Shown in pieces: positions 35,321 to 46,849 of a DNA stretch of 64,000 bases. Position numbers and translations under genes: made by a program. Each line of letters opens with the position of its first letter. The stretch's first letter is position 1. Source of the DNA: Tolypocladium sp. Sup5 PDA-1. Lineage: Eukaryota > Ascomycota > Sordariomycetes > Hypocreales > Ophiocordycipitaceae. The notes below the pieces were generated by a model that worked only from the letters and a program-made list of their open reading frames with translations, made no database searches and was not told the DNA's origin. The stretch spans positions 248,001-312,000 of the forward strand of contig JPHH03000013.1 in NCBI GenBank assembly GCA_000750105.3. The letters are read 5' to 3'.

Positions 35321-36749
35321 ATGGGTCAGTACCGTATTGGTAAGTCTGACGTTTCCTGCGCCGCCGCTTGCTGCACCGCCTGGTGGTCGATGCCGGACGG
35401 GGACTGGACAACACAGCTAACCGCCTCTGGCAGAGGTTTCGCCCAACAACCGGGCCGGGTGCAAGGACACCGTGTGCAAGGCCGACCAGGTCAAGATCAC
35501 CAAGGGCGAGATTCGCTTTGGCACGTGGGTCGAGATCCAGGACCATGGCAGCTGGGGCTGGAAGCACTGGTGGGCTCGTCCTATGCAGCCCATTCAAGAG
35601 AGCCCGGCATCAGCTAACAGAATACTCCCAGGGGCTGTGTGTCTGGTTCCCAGATCCTCCATCTTCGGGAAGCTTGTGACCAAGGCGGCGATGAGTATGA
35701 TTTTGACGCCATTGATGGCTACGATGAGTTGGGGTACGTTGAGATCACCTGATGTGCAAGTTTAGCACTGACACTTCTTTAGCGACCATCCCGAGATCCA
35801 GGAGAAGGTCCGCCGCTGCATCAAGCAGGGCCACATTGACCCCGAGGACTTCAATGGCGTATGTCCTGTCCTGCTCTGCCTGCGAACCGCACGCAGTCTA
35901 ACCGAATCCAGGATCCGGAGAAGAATGTCCTGGGAGAGAAGGGCATTCACTTGACCGCCAAGCAGAAGGCCAAGAGGGAGAAGGATGCAGCGGATGCTGC
36001 CGCCGACGTATGTCTCGTCGCTTTTGGATGTTTTGACATGTCACTCACATTTCGTAGGAGGCTTCTGGGGATGAGGCTCCTGCCAAGAAGAAGACTGGCA
36101 AGCGCGCGCCCAAGAAGGCTGCTGCGGCTGACGTACGTTTTGCTATCCTTCTGATGCTCAATGTCTCACTCACATTTTATAGGAGGCTTCTGAGGATGAT
36201 GCACCCGCCAAGAAGACCGCCAAACGCGGACGCAAGAAGGCCGACGATGATGACGCCGACGATGAGAAGCCTGCCGCGAAGAAGGTAAAGACTTCCAAGG
36301 GCGCAAAGCCGGCCAAGGCTGAAAAGTCTACTCCCGCCAAGCCCGCCCGCGGGAAGGCGGCTGTGAAGAAGGAAGCCAGCGAGGATGGCTCTACTACTGA
36401 AAAGGCTTCTCCCGTCAAGCCCGCACGTGGTAAGGCAGCTGTGAAGAAGGAAGTCAGCGAGGACGAGCCTACCACCGACGCTACCAAGGAGGAAGAGACT
36501 CCGGTCAAGAAGTCTCGCAAGGCGCCCGCCAAGCCCAAGGCTACTCCCAAGGCTAAGGAGCCCACAAAGGCCCGTAGCAAGGCCGCAGTCAAGGCTTCCA
36601 ATGACGAGGACGAAACCGTCGACACCGAGGCAGAGCCCGCTGCAAAGACCAAGGGCAGGCGCGTGAGCAAGGCCAAGGCAGCCGCAGCTGAGCCTGACGC
36701 GGACGCATTCCAGCCTCGCCGTGGCCGTTCTCGCAAGTCCTCGGACTAG
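35321..36749 (+). CDS. PARP-type zinc-finger protein with a basic Lys/Ala-rich tail
   Basis: Seven exons (35321-35339, 35434-35569, 35632-35733, 35783-35858, 35912-36007, 36058-36132, 36183-36749) give 356 residues. The first coding exon is only 19 bases. The N-terminal 90 residues form a PARP-type zinc finger: NNRAGCKDTVCKADQVKI, EIRFGTWVEI, SWGWKHWGCV, with the Cys/His ligand spacing of the nick-sensing PARP-1 finger. No PARP catalytic domain follows. The rest is a disordered tail of histone-H1-like KPARGKAAVKKE repeats alternating with acidic patches. It is probably a nuclear DNA-binding protein for strand breaks or chromatin (inference). Exons 6 and 7 begin with duplicated sequence, including the preceding intron. 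Confidence 0.85.
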
Positions 36750-37420
36750 AGCCGAGACCAGGTACTGTCGCCGGCGCCGTTGTTGGTGACGACTATACGA
36801 GGCACTCTATTTCCTTGTGTGTGTGTCTAGGGTTTTCAATTCTGCAAGGCCTAGGAAGGGGAATGAATGTACAGTACGGGTTTGGGCTCTTCGAGATGAA
36901 AGCCTCGTTTGTTTCCCGAGAGGTGTCTGAAGATTCGATTCTGAAGAGTTGAGGGGTTCATCAACCAGGATGTACACTACGGAAGCCCCAACAGGGTGAG
37001 TCTGATTTGCGAAGGGTACGAAGTAGGAGGAGTGTGGTGCGGATACCAAGGCGAGCCTGTTTGCTATACACCGAATACCGGGCGTTTTACTTTGTCTGGT
37101 TGCGTCGATATTAATGGACTGAATTGTCTTTGCCCAAGTTGTTCGAGACCCTGAATGTCCTGTACTTTGTAAATCTTATGTCAACAGTGAGAGTCAGTGG
37201 AGGCACACGTCATGGCAGGGACCCTCGCCCCACCACCCCGCCATCATCCGCATCCAAGCTCAAGCTCTCCTAAAGATAAGGTACCTATCCGAGGGAGGTA
37301 GCTTCAAGCTTCCTGCAACTACACCACTTCAGTCTCGTCCATCAACGCTTCGACTTCAATCTTCACATCCAATCGCAATCATTCCTCTGCCAGCCCTCGA
37401 GTAGCTGCGACACCTGCACC
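36750..37420. other. Intergenic region
   Basis: No gene is seen. It holds one TACGAAGTA word (37017-37025) and the CT-rich leader of the ubiquitin hydrolase gene. Confidence 0.5.
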
Positions 37421-38226
37421 ATGTCCACGACCACAAACCCCGACCCCGAGGCCGGTGCGCCCGCCTTCATCCCGCTCGAGGCGAACCCGCAGCTCATGAC
37501 GACACTCATCCGCAAGCTGGGCGTGTCCGAGGCGCTGCAGGTGCACGACGTCTACTCGCTGACCGACCCGGACCTGCTCGCCTTCATCCCGCGCCCCGCG
37601 CTGGCGCTGCTGCTCGTGTTCCCCGTCAGCGCCGTGTACGAGAGCCACCGCATGGCCGAGGACAGCCTGGTGGACGAGTACCGCGGCACCGGCGCCGGCG
37701 AGCCCGTGTTGTGGTGGAAGCAGACGATCCGCAACGCGTGCGGGCTGATGGGCCTGCTGCACGCCGTGTCCAACGGGCCGGCGAGGAACTTCATCGGTAC
37801 CAACTTTCTCTCCAACCGATCCTACTGTTCATGGCCTCGTGCTAACGCCCCCCAGAGCAAGACTCGGCCCTCGACGACCTGCTCAAGAAGTCCATCCCCC
37901 TCAGCCCCCGCGACCGCTCCGCCCTGCTCGAGAAGACGCCCGCGCTGGCCGCCGCCCACAAGGAGGCTGCCTCGGGCGGCGACACGGCCGCGCCCGACGC
38001 GCACGACGACATCGACCTGCACTACGTGTGCTTCGCCAAGGGCAGCGACGGCGGCCTCTGGGAGCTCGACGGCCGGCGCAAGGGCCCCATCCGGAGGGGC
38101 GACCTCGACGAGGGCGAGGACGTCTTGAGTCCCCGGGGGCTGAGCATGGGCGCGTTGAGGTTTCTGGAGCGGGAGGGTGGTGATTTGCGGTTCAGCGCTG
38201 TGGCGCTGGCGGGTGCGGTGGACTGA
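37421..38226 (+). CDS. YUH1: Ubiquitin carboxyl-terminal hydrolase, UCH (C12) family
   Basis: Exons 37421-37796 and 37856-38226 encode 248 residues, the usual size for Yuh1/UCH-L3-type enzymes. These cysteine proteases release small adducts from the C-terminus of ubiquitin and process Rub1/NEDD8 precursors. The catalytic residues are all visible: oxyanion Gln101 and nucleophile Cys107 in KQTIRNACGLMGLLHA, His181 in DLHYVCFAKG, and Asp197 in LWELDG. The crossover loop between Cys and His is Ala/Lys/Asp-rich. The single intron (59 bases, GTACCA donor) splits codon 126. The gene converges on the next minus-strand gene, with under 200 bases between. Confidence 0.93.
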
Positions 38227-38419
38227 GGCGCCGTGCTCCTATACTACGGGTAGAGATGTGTTTTCTACTGCTGCTTTGGACAGGCCAAGATGGGATCTGT
38301 TCATGCTGGCATCTGGGGGGCGAGTGTTGAGGGGAGATGATATGTTGGTATGTATGTCTCAACCGTTGTCTATACAGACGACATGGAATATCAACTACTT
38401 GGCCCCTCCCCCTTTCTTT

Positions 38420-38974
38420 TCATTCCTTCTTATCCCCATTCTTCGCGGCCTTTGCAGACTGCCGGCTCGCATCAATCAGCTTGTCAGCTCGCCGGCCCCA
38501 GAGCGGATCGCCCTCCTCGGGCACGTCCACCCCCAAGAACTCGCAGATGCGGTTCCACGCAACCTCCATGGCATCCTCGGCGTAGGCCACCCTCTGCTGC
38601 CCCTCGCTGTAGTACCTGGCCTTGTTGCGCTTGTCCAGCGCGCCCGCCTCGGCGATGGCCTCGCCCGCGCCCGCGAGCTGCCGCTCGACAAAGGCGCCCG
38701 CGCTGCCGTCGTCGTCGCGCGCGCCCAGCCGCCAGCCCTCGGCCATGCTGACCTCCCTGCCCGCGCGGCGCACGTTGTCGAGCCGGCGGTGCAGCACGCC
38801 GAGCAGGCTGCTGAAGCCGCGCTTGTACAAGGCGTACGTCCTTGCGTCGGACCCGTCGTCGACGGCGGGGGGCACGCCGAGCATGGCCTGCGTGCGCATG
38901 TACTTTGCGCTGTTGTCTTCCTGGAACAATTTCCCTTCGGCGGTGCCCTCGGCGCGGGAGCGGGTGGCCGGCAT
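38420..38974 (-). CDS. Hypothetical protein of 184 residues
   Basis: This single-exon frame starts MPATRSRAEGTAEGK. An open frame continues upstream without protein-like composition, so the ATG at 38974 is preferred. The product is charged and helical-looking, with segments such as KYMRTQAMLGVPPAV, RTYALYKRGFSSLLGVLHRR and AMEVAWNRICEFLGV. No known domain, signal peptide or membrane segment is recognised. The strong third-position GC bias and long uninterrupted helices support coding. Overlapping frames on the other strand are shadows. Confidence 0.65.
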   Translation of the reverse strand: MPATRSRAEGTAEGKLFQEDNSAKYMRTQAMLGVPPAVDDGSDARTYALYKRGFSSLLGVLHRRLDNVRRAGREVSMAEGWRLGARDDDGSAGAFVERQLAGAGEAIAEAGALDKRNKARYYSEGQQRVAYAEDAMEVAWNRICEFLGVDVPEEGDPLWGRRADKLIDASRQSAKAAKNGDKKE

Positions 38975-39540
38975 GCTGGCGGTTGGAGAGGAAGGGGTTG
39001 TGGGAAGTTGTAGGGAGTGAGTGAGTGCGTGACTGCGTGCGTGCATGTGTGCGTGTTGCCTGGGTGGAGGAGGAGAGCACTTGCAGGTGCGTGTTGCTAG
39101 GACGACACACGAATGAGTCTGTTCGACTTTGTCCTGTTATATGTGTTTAGTCCAACATCCAAAGAGCCGTCCTTCGCGGCCTTCAGTAACACTCCAAAAG
39201 CGCGTTCGCTAAACTGCGAGGCGGTTCCGGTTACGTCTCCAGCACTGGCCCCTGAGGGCGACAAAGACTGGGAGTTGTTCGGCACGCAAGCTGGTGAAGA
39301 CGGCGGGTTTCGCAGGTGCCGTCCTAAAACAAGGCGCAAGGACACGGGGACAAAGGAAAAGTCTCGTTCTTGCCGTAGCCTCGCGTTGCCAACTTTGGCT
39401 GTTGGCGAGTGGTTAGTTGTGTCTTCAACCCCGTTCGAGGTAAGTGTAACTGTGCTCTATGCGAGGGGTCGAAATATGCCCAATGCTTGCTAAATCATGT
39501 CTGCGCTTCGGTAGCTAAAATAGAAACACCTAAACCGCAT
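38975..39540. other. Intergenic region
   Basis: No gene is supported. A plus-strand open frame (39113-39493) exists but has no motif, and its codon use differs from that of the neighbours. Confidence 0.4.
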
Positions 39541-40862
39541 CTAATACCACACGTCATTCTTCTTCCCCCGAGGCCCCTTTCCCTCGCCCTTCAAGATCTC
39601 ATCCGGCCACGGGGCCTGGGAATAAGGGTTACCCGGCTGGCATGCGCGCAACACTTCTGTCCGACGGGCCATCTCCTCCTCGTCAATCGGCTTCCCTTGG
39701 TACCTATCCAGCATGTGGGTGACAACCCAGTCGTTGTCTTCCCTCTCGGGATAGTCGACGTCTGAAATGGCTCGCCAGTCCGGATATTCGAACCTGGCTG
39801 GCAGACGAAACGCGAACCGGTCCCGGAAGATGTGCTGGTACTTCATGGCAAAGTACGGTGTGTACCTCGGGAGGTTCTGGCTCGTCGCGCGCAGCGGCAA
39901 CGGGCAGGGCATCTCAGCTGCAGCCGCAGCATCTGAGGTGAGGAAGCTCGCAAAGGCGCGCCATTGGGAGTCGGTAAGTGGGTAGATTGTCATGGGCCCC
40001 TGCCTTAAACTTCCGTGGATAAGAAGCTGGTTGCACTGTGAGGCATGGTGAGCATAGAAACAGCCTGAGGGTTGAGTTGAACCTGGTCCACGCTCACCTC
40101 GAGATCGGACGGCCCACGGTCAAACAGAGCAACGCCCCCCAAAATTTTAGACTCGGCCCAGTAGCCAACCATATCAGCCCGACCCCTTGGATACTGATCA
40201 AACGCCTGGTAGAAGTTATGATAGAATGGCACCGGGGGGTAGGCGACGGCGTGAAACCGGTGGACTCCCTCGGCATCGCGGTATCGTTGGCGCCAAGACG
40301 CCCACCAGTCGTCGTACTCGCCCTCATGGAGGCCCTGATGCAGCTCAAACAAGTGCACCGCGATCTCGTGAAGGGAAACGGCCAGCAGCTCAACCACGCG
40401 TAGTAGGAACTTTGGAGAAGCCGGAGGTTCGGCTTGGAAGGCTTGCAATACCTGCAGGGTCGTGTAAGCAATACAATAAAAGAGGTTGTCATGGAGAGCG
40501 GGAAGCCTAACTCGTGGGTCGAATCGTAGAGTCAGGGGATCAAGCCTAGATCGGAAGTGTCGAGCGGCATCTAGGACGCCGTCACATAGACGTCGGTGGT
40601 TATACACGGGATGCTCGCCCTCGGCCGGGTAGAATGTCCCAAACTCAGAGTACGAGTCCCTCGTAGGCAGCCCGTCGATTATCTGGGCATACGTTACCTC
40701 GGCCGAGGCGGTCGAGAGCACGTTGGAGAGGGCCCGCGTGAAGGCGGAAAGGTGGTCGCTGTCGAGGTTCTCTGGCGAGATCCAGGAGGCCGTCACGTCG
40801 GGTCCCCTAGCGGATGCGTCGGGCATGGACGGGACATCGTAGTCTTCTATCCGCGCCCTCAT
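39541..40862 (-). CDS. Unknown protein, paralogue-like partner of the HExxH gene
   Basis: Exons 40862-40098 and 39999-39541 join in frame through a 98-base intron (GTGAGC to GGCAG) and give 407 residues. Without splicing there would be two frames separated by only 11 bases (stop at 40005, ATG at 39993). The intron falls after WAESKILGGVALFDRGPSDLE, the position where the divergent neighbour also has an intron. The central segment SLHEIAVHLFELHQ resembles LHELAHLFVGYL of the neighbour but has one extra residue inside the HExxH motif, so zinc binding is doubtful. No other domain is recognised. A Trp/Tyr-rich region (EYDDWWASWRQRYRD) follows the motif. The function is unknown. Confidence 0.68.
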
Positions 40863-41419
40863 TGTACCTTGTTGTTCCTGTGAATCCGTGTTTATGAAGC
40901 AAGGAAACCCACGAGTTGTCAAATGCGGAGCGTCTGGGGTGCTGTGAATGGCAATGACGGAGGTTGGTTGATGCTGGTGCTTGCCCGGTGCTGCGGGGTC
41001 CCCGCGTTGAGCCAATGATTCCGCGGTTTATTAATACGTTATTGGAAGCGCCCAGGTCAGTCCACCCGTGTTTCGTGAACCGCCAGCCGGCCATCGTCCA
41101 GACATACTTATGCGACCGTACTGGCCTGGAGGCCCTCGTCTGCGGCCAGGCGCTTTCTTTGAGCGCGCACGTAGCCCAATGCCCAATCCGCGACGACGAG
41201 ATGCGAGGGCTCCTTCATGGGCCAACAACATGGCCTCCTGGGCGGCAGGCATTCTGTACCAAGTATTAATGTTACGGACTACACAATGCGGACTCGGGTC
41301 GTTTTGCACATAAAGTCTGCCCATCGCTTCCCTCATTGAGTCGCCCAAGATTCCCCCGAGTCCTAGCATCCTCCATTGCCGTACTTCGTATCCGTCACAG
41401 CTCGTTATCCAACTCCAGA
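40863..41419. promoter_or_regulatory. Divergent promoter region between the paralogue-like pair
   Basis: The 557 bases between the two start codons contain one TACTTCGTA word (41382-41390), 30 bases before the plus-strand start. No TATA box is clear. Confidence 0.45.
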
Positions 41420-42762
41420 ATGCCAAATCCTCCAGCACCGCCCCTGCCTCCAGGCCCCTACGAAGTCACGTCCAACGGTCTGCACGGGTTGCGCATTGGC
41501 ATCTGGGACGAGGCTCTGTCCCGATTCGATCCTCTCCCTCCAAACACTGAGCACTTTGCTTCGCTTGCCGTCGCCGTGAACATTGGCCTCGAGATGGCAG
41601 AAACGCGACAGGCGAGGGCCGCCTTGGCTGAACTTGGTCGTCTGGTTGTCCACTACCGGGCCACCACTAGCGACGCGCAGCAGAGGTTCCCCTTCGCTGG
41701 CAACGTTTCCGACATGGAGGCCCATGTGGCTCATTTCCTCGCATGTGTTCGCGCCAGCTATCCAGACGTCGTCATCGGCTCCCGGGACCTGGATAACCAG
41801 GACAGGTTGGCAAAGACGAATAAGAAGGCCTGGTGGCGAGGATCTTTCCAGACGTTCGATCCAAAGGAGGCGGGCGCAATGTACTACAACGCCTCGGTAA
41901 GACCTCCCTCGCTCTCCCTCCTTGCAAGCAATATCATCTCTCCGATAGCTGTTCATAGAGGGTCCATGACATGGTCGCCGCGCATCGTGCCTCTTGTCAG
42001 GCCAGGCCTCGTTCCTCCCAAGCACAGCGATACATGCAGCGTTGGCGTAACTTTCTCTTCATGTTTGCATGTGCAACCCTTCACGAGTTGGCCCACCTGT
42101 TCGTGGGCTACCTGACAGGAGGTGCGGTGCCAGACACTCCCGATGGCATAACCCATCTCGACTACGGTTCCTATTTCAGCGTGCACCTTAACAGGCAGGT
42201 CCAGGGTAGGGAAAGCGGACGGTGGCTCGAGAACTTTCTTTATGGGGGCTCCATCGAATACTACGCAGACAGGCAGGAAGGCCCCGGTCAGGTATGGCTG
42301 ACAATGCGGCTCTCCGAATTACGCTGCTTGATGCTAACACGGAATCTTCCACACTTCCACAGGCTGGCATCCCTCACCTTCTCGATTCCCAAGCTGTGGC
42401 ATATCAAATCCAGCCACAAACTATTGACCGGTTCGTAATGGACCCAAGGAGTATGAGCTTCCTCTGTCTTGTCCCACATGATTTGCACGAACCGCTCCTC
42501 TGATCGCACTCTGCCAGATTACGCCTTTCCATTCCCTGTTCTTCCTACTCCCATCTCCGAGGCAGAGAGGGCTCGCCGAGGGCTCAGGAGCATCGCCAAG
42601 GTTTATGGGCCGCCAGCCTCAGAGTACCAACCCCTCCCGCCCAACGTCCGACGGATGGAGGCTGCTCGGGACGACCCGGTTTACTCCGTTGCGATCGAAG
42701 AGCTTCGGGGGCGGCCGAGAAATCCTGATTTGCGCCTCCGGGTGGTTCGGCTGAGGGCCTGA
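41420..42762 (+). CDS. Unknown protein with a zincin-like HExxH motif
   Basis: Exons 41420-41896, 41959-42291, 42363-42450 and 42518-42762 give 380 residues. The final junction uses GTATGA at 42451, the donor that reaches the clearly coding last frame. Residues 201-205 are HELAH in a hydrophobic helix (FACATLHELAHLFVGYL). Downstream is GGSIEYYADR with Glu259, a possible third zinc ligand as in gluzincin peptidases. The N-terminal half (residues 20-150) is helical and featureless. No known peptidase family is recognised, so protease activity is inference from the motif alone. There is no signal peptide; the N-terminus is Pro-rich. Confidence 0.72.
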
Positions 42763-43776
42763 ATAACGAGGGTTGTAGTTGGTGGTTGTGGTTTCTGTAC
42801 GGAGTACCTTGTGTTTTCTTTCTTGCTCGGTTAACTTACTATACGTGGCGAAAGTTTTGCTCTTATTGCTCGGCGAATAAGCGTCCCACTGTGCATTTGA
42901 AAGCATTCGCAAAACAATAAGCGACTACGGTCTGACTTCCCAACTGCCAAAACTACCCGTTTCAAACCAGAACGGTACCGGAGCGAACCAAACAGGGGTG
43001 TGGGCAGAAACTTCGGGTCTCATCACCAGCAACTCGAGATCAACCGAAGCCGCGTGAAGAGCACGCGTCTTCATCTCAACAGAAAATAATCTTTCGAAGC
43101 GTGCAGGCATATCGCTGTCTCTCATCACGGATCATCGCCATCCTGGTGCCCTCATGCCTGACGCGCCGGCCCAGTCTCGGCATCTCGCGGCTGGCCAGCT
43201 CTATCCACAATACCGAAGTCCATTTACGGTTCCGATGCAGTGTGACCTGCAGAGCGCGTCCAGAGTGGCATGATTTCCAAATGCCCGTCCCTCCATATCC
43301 CGACGGCTGGGCCCGCAAGGCGACGTCCCCCGCAATCTCGGTGTGCGCAGGGCGCCGCAGACTCCCGGCGGCGCCATCAGCTGAGGCGGCTGCATCGTAG
43401 CCGGCGCGGCCCGTCCGGCATCGAGAGCTCGCGGATGGGCTGTGCCTGATTTCGTGCTGTCAACTTGCGTGACCAACTCTGGGCGCTGCTTGTCTGGATG
43501 CCGTCTGGAAGGAAGGGACCGGGTAAGCAGTGCGACTTTGACATTCCGAGGCGGCACCGACGGTCACGGATGAAGCTGTTCCATGTCGTTTGATCGCGGC
43601 CATGTCACCCAAGAGAGGACTGCATGTGCTCAAGAGAGGGCTGCAACGGCATATATAAGGCGCCATCTTCAGTGGCATTTCAATCAGATTCTCACCATCA
43701 CCAGTACTTGAACTCGTTCCCTCATCTACTACAACACACAAACTTCCCGTTGCCAACCTCTGCAACCGCCGTCACG
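42763..43776. other. Intergenic region with the nitrilase promoter
   Basis: No gene is visible. A TACGGAGTA word occurs at 42798-42806, and a TATA box lies close to the nitrilase gene. Confidence 0.5.
43651..43658 (+). promoter_or_regulatory. TATA box of the nitrilase gene
   Basis: ATATATAA lies about 120 bases before the ATG, with a CA/CT-rich leader between. This spacing is normal for a strong inducible fungal promoter. Confidence 0.7.
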
Positions 43777-45042
43777 ATGCCTGCCACCATTCGCAAGTAC
43801 AAGGCCGCCTGCGTCCAGGCCGAGCCCGGCTGGTTCGACCTCGAAAAGTGCGTCAAGAAGACGGTCAACCTGATTCTCGAGGCGGGCGAAAAGGGCTGCA
43901 AGCTCATTGCCTTCCCGGAAGTCTGTGAGTTCATCGGGGACAGCCCATGAAGGCAGTTGAGACGGGCTTCGCTGACGGCGTCTAGGGATCCCCGGGTACC
44001 CTTACTGGCTGTGGCGCGTCAACTACGCCGATTCCCTGCCCCTGCTCAAGGACTACCACATCCACAGTCTCCGACCCGACTCGGACGAGATGCGCCGGAT
44101 CCGCACCGCCGCGCGAGAGGCCCAGATCTACGTCTCCCTGGGCTACTCGGAGCGCGACGGCAACAGCCTGTACATTGCCCAGGTCATCATCGACCCCCAG
44201 GGAGAGGTCATCAACCACCGCCGCAAGATCAAGCCCACCCACGTCGAGCGCCTCGCCTACGGTGAGGGCAGCGGCGACTCCCTCGACAGCGTCGTCGAGA
44301 CGGAGATTGGCACCCTCGGCCACCTCAACTGCTGGGAGAACGTCCGTCCAGTCTTCGTCCCGTAGTACCCAACCGGCATGGCCCGCTGACGATCGTATAG
44401 ATGAACCCCTTCCTCAAGGCGCACTCCTGCGCCCTCAACGAGCAGGTCCACGTCGCCGCCTGGCCCGTCTACCCGCCCGCCTCGTCGCTCAAGTACCCGG
44501 ACCCGTACACCAACATCTCCGAGGTACAGTCCGAGCACGTCACGCCCGCGTACGCCTACGAGACGGGCACGTGGACCATCGCGCCGTCGCAGGTCGTCAC
44601 CCGCGAGGGCGCGCGCCTCAACCTCCCGAAGCGCCTGCAGGACGACGAGGCCGCCCTCGACGGCGAGGCCGCCTTTGTCGGCAACGGCTTCGCGCGCATC
44701 TACCGCCCGGACGGCTTCCGCGCCGTCGAGGACCCGGCCAAGACGTTTGACGGCATCTTCATCGTCGACATTGACCTGGACGAGAACCTGCTCACCAAGC
44801 GCCTCGCCGACTTTGTACGTTCCCAGCGGGACCCCCCTTCAACGCTCGATTTCCAGACGCGTGCTGACAGACTGCTGTGGAAACAGGGTGGTCACTACAT
44901 GCGCCCTGACCTTATTCGACTTCTGGTTGATAAGACGCCCAAGACGTACATTGTCGATGCCAACTCGGCCGACCCGAAGACTTTTCAAAGCACTCTCGAG
45001 CGTCTTGGCCTCGGCAAGCCCCTTCCCGCGGCGGAGGACTAG
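43777..45042 (+). CDS. Nitrilase / cyanide hydratase family enzyme
   Basis: Exons 43777-43924, 43986-44341, 44401-44814 and 44887-45042 give 357 residues, the family's usual length. The Glu-Lys-Cys catalytic triad is complete: Glu48 in LIAFPEVWIPGYPYW, Lys130 in HRRKIKPTH and Cys165 in LGHLNCWENMNP. These enzymes hydrolyse nitriles to acids and ammonia, or hydrate HCN to formamide. The C-terminal GHYMRPDLIRLLVD and the MNPFLKAHSCALNEQVHVAAW region resemble fungal cyanide hydratases, but specificity cannot be settled by eye. The introns are 59-72 bases. The exon 2 donor is GTCCGT, weaker than the others. A TATA box lies upstream. Confidence 0.92.
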
Positions 45043-46849
45043 TCGGCGTTGGCACATCGTCCCCGAGCATCTCCTTCCAGGTGGGACCAGCCCACACGTG
45101 TACAGTATTATCCGGCCCATGCATGCCTTTGTGCTGGGCTGCGCCTTGTGTGCAGTCTGGTGTCTGAGGCCTCGCATAGTCGGCATGTTTCTCTAGAGTT
45201 AGTTTCAATTCAAGGTCCGTGACCGTATTCAACCTTTGCCTCGGACCAATTACGACAGATACCATGTCGGTAATTGAATGCCTTGTATCGTCCGTGGTGT
45301 CATCGTCGGCCTCGTTCGCCCGTGGTAACCGGGCCCCAATACATTGCACTCGCACGCGCACTGACGAGGCTTCTCACAGGCGAGAAGGCCATCCGACTTG
45401 TCAACACCATCCGATCAACACAGCGCTTTCTCCAGGCAGTTTGGATGGGCACAGTCTTCGAAACATCACGTTGGTTGATGGGTTGTGGAACTTGTGGGGA
45501 ATCATGCTGTCCCGTGGGAGAGGGTGGGAAATATTGGGGGTTGGCTACCATGGATTCGGGGATGGAATTGCAAGGCGATTGAAATGGATCGTTGTTGGGC
45601 CCGGCCTGGCTTTGTCTGTGACGAGAGCGGTCTGTAAGGGAATGGGAGCATGGAGGGCTTCTTAGGTCTTCCTTGTACTCACTACAGCGAACATTCTTGG
45701 CATAAAAACTATCATGCTGCGCGAGACGAGGGCTTCCTCTTGCTGTGAGTTCGAATTGGTGAAGGCCTTTGCCTGGTAATATGTACTTTGTAGGCTTCGA
45801 TGCGCTGGCACAAAAATGCATCTCCAGCACAGGCGGGTCGCCTTGGGATGATGTTGTGGAGTTACATAGATATTGGCTCTCCATTCTATTTTGCAAGTGC
45901 CAAGCGTGATCAGAGAGGATGTAGCTCGCTCATCTGGGCCTTGCTCCCAAGGGCAAGTAGGTGATAAATACGTAACAGCACTCCAGTACCTAAGCAACAC
46001 CCCAAGTCCGCCGGCGCCGAATGGATCAGTCTGATCCGGAACATGCCTCGAAGCAAGCCACGTCTCGATAGCTTTCGAGCAACAAATCGTCAGGCACCCA
46101 TGTAGTCCATTATTCCGTGTTCGCGCAAAGTTTTAGGGTGTCTTCTATCTCTAACTCACTACCGTCCGTGGTTTACATACAAATAGTGTGTCTAGTCTTC
46201 ACCCAATAATTACATGGGAGATTATTCTCCGTGCACTATATTTCCGTAAGCGGGAGAAAGGGGCGTGGTTTTTAAAAGGCACTTGCCCTGTAATATCTGT
46301 GGCAAGGCCTGCGAACAGTGCGATTTCTCCGTCCCGGCATATTATTATGAACAAGGCATGTCTATATAGTAAATGGGGAATATTAGTACTCTTATTTTAA
46401 GGGAATATATTTACTTGGGTTTGATTTTCACTTATGTCGAGATGGGCCTCCATAACGCTACTAAGAGGGATATTAGGGTCGTTTATTGGGTCATACGTAT
46501 TGATAGGATCGGCTAAGGCGGTAGGACAGAAGGTAAAGAAGAAAATAACGACGCTATACGTTATTGTAAGGATATAGAAATATTATCGACGATTATGTAT
46601 ACTAGTTCTTAAAGGTAAGAAAGGAGGAAGAGAAAACAGAGGGGGCTAGCTAAGAGTTTATATATCACAAGACTTATATTGTGACAATGTAGATAAAGTG
46701 GCCGGATACCGTCGCTAGCTAAATAACTTATACCCGTTAGTTCGAAACACTACCCGTTGGTCCCACGGATCGTGGGGGCGCGTGGCGGCCGAAGTGATAC
46801 CTCTTGTCACTTGTCGTGTTGCAGGTCCCAGCATCTATCACTTTATTGG
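45043..46849. other. Intergenic region with an AT-rich decayed island
   Basis: From 45043 to about 46000 there are overlapping open frames on both strands without motifs. From about 46100 to 46750 the sequence is strongly AT-rich, with many TA-containing words and stops in all frames. This looks like transposon-derived DNA altered by repeat-induced point mutation. No transposase could be reconstructed by eye. Confidence 0.5.

Noticed and set aside
39113..39493. A 126-codon plus-strand frame between two minus-strand genes
   Set aside because: No motif, and codon use unlike the neighbours; not enough to call a gene.
45219..45896. Overlapping frames of 150-200 codons after the nitrilase gene
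   Set aside because: Both strands are open equally with no motifs or splice signals; probably 3' UTR and spacer.
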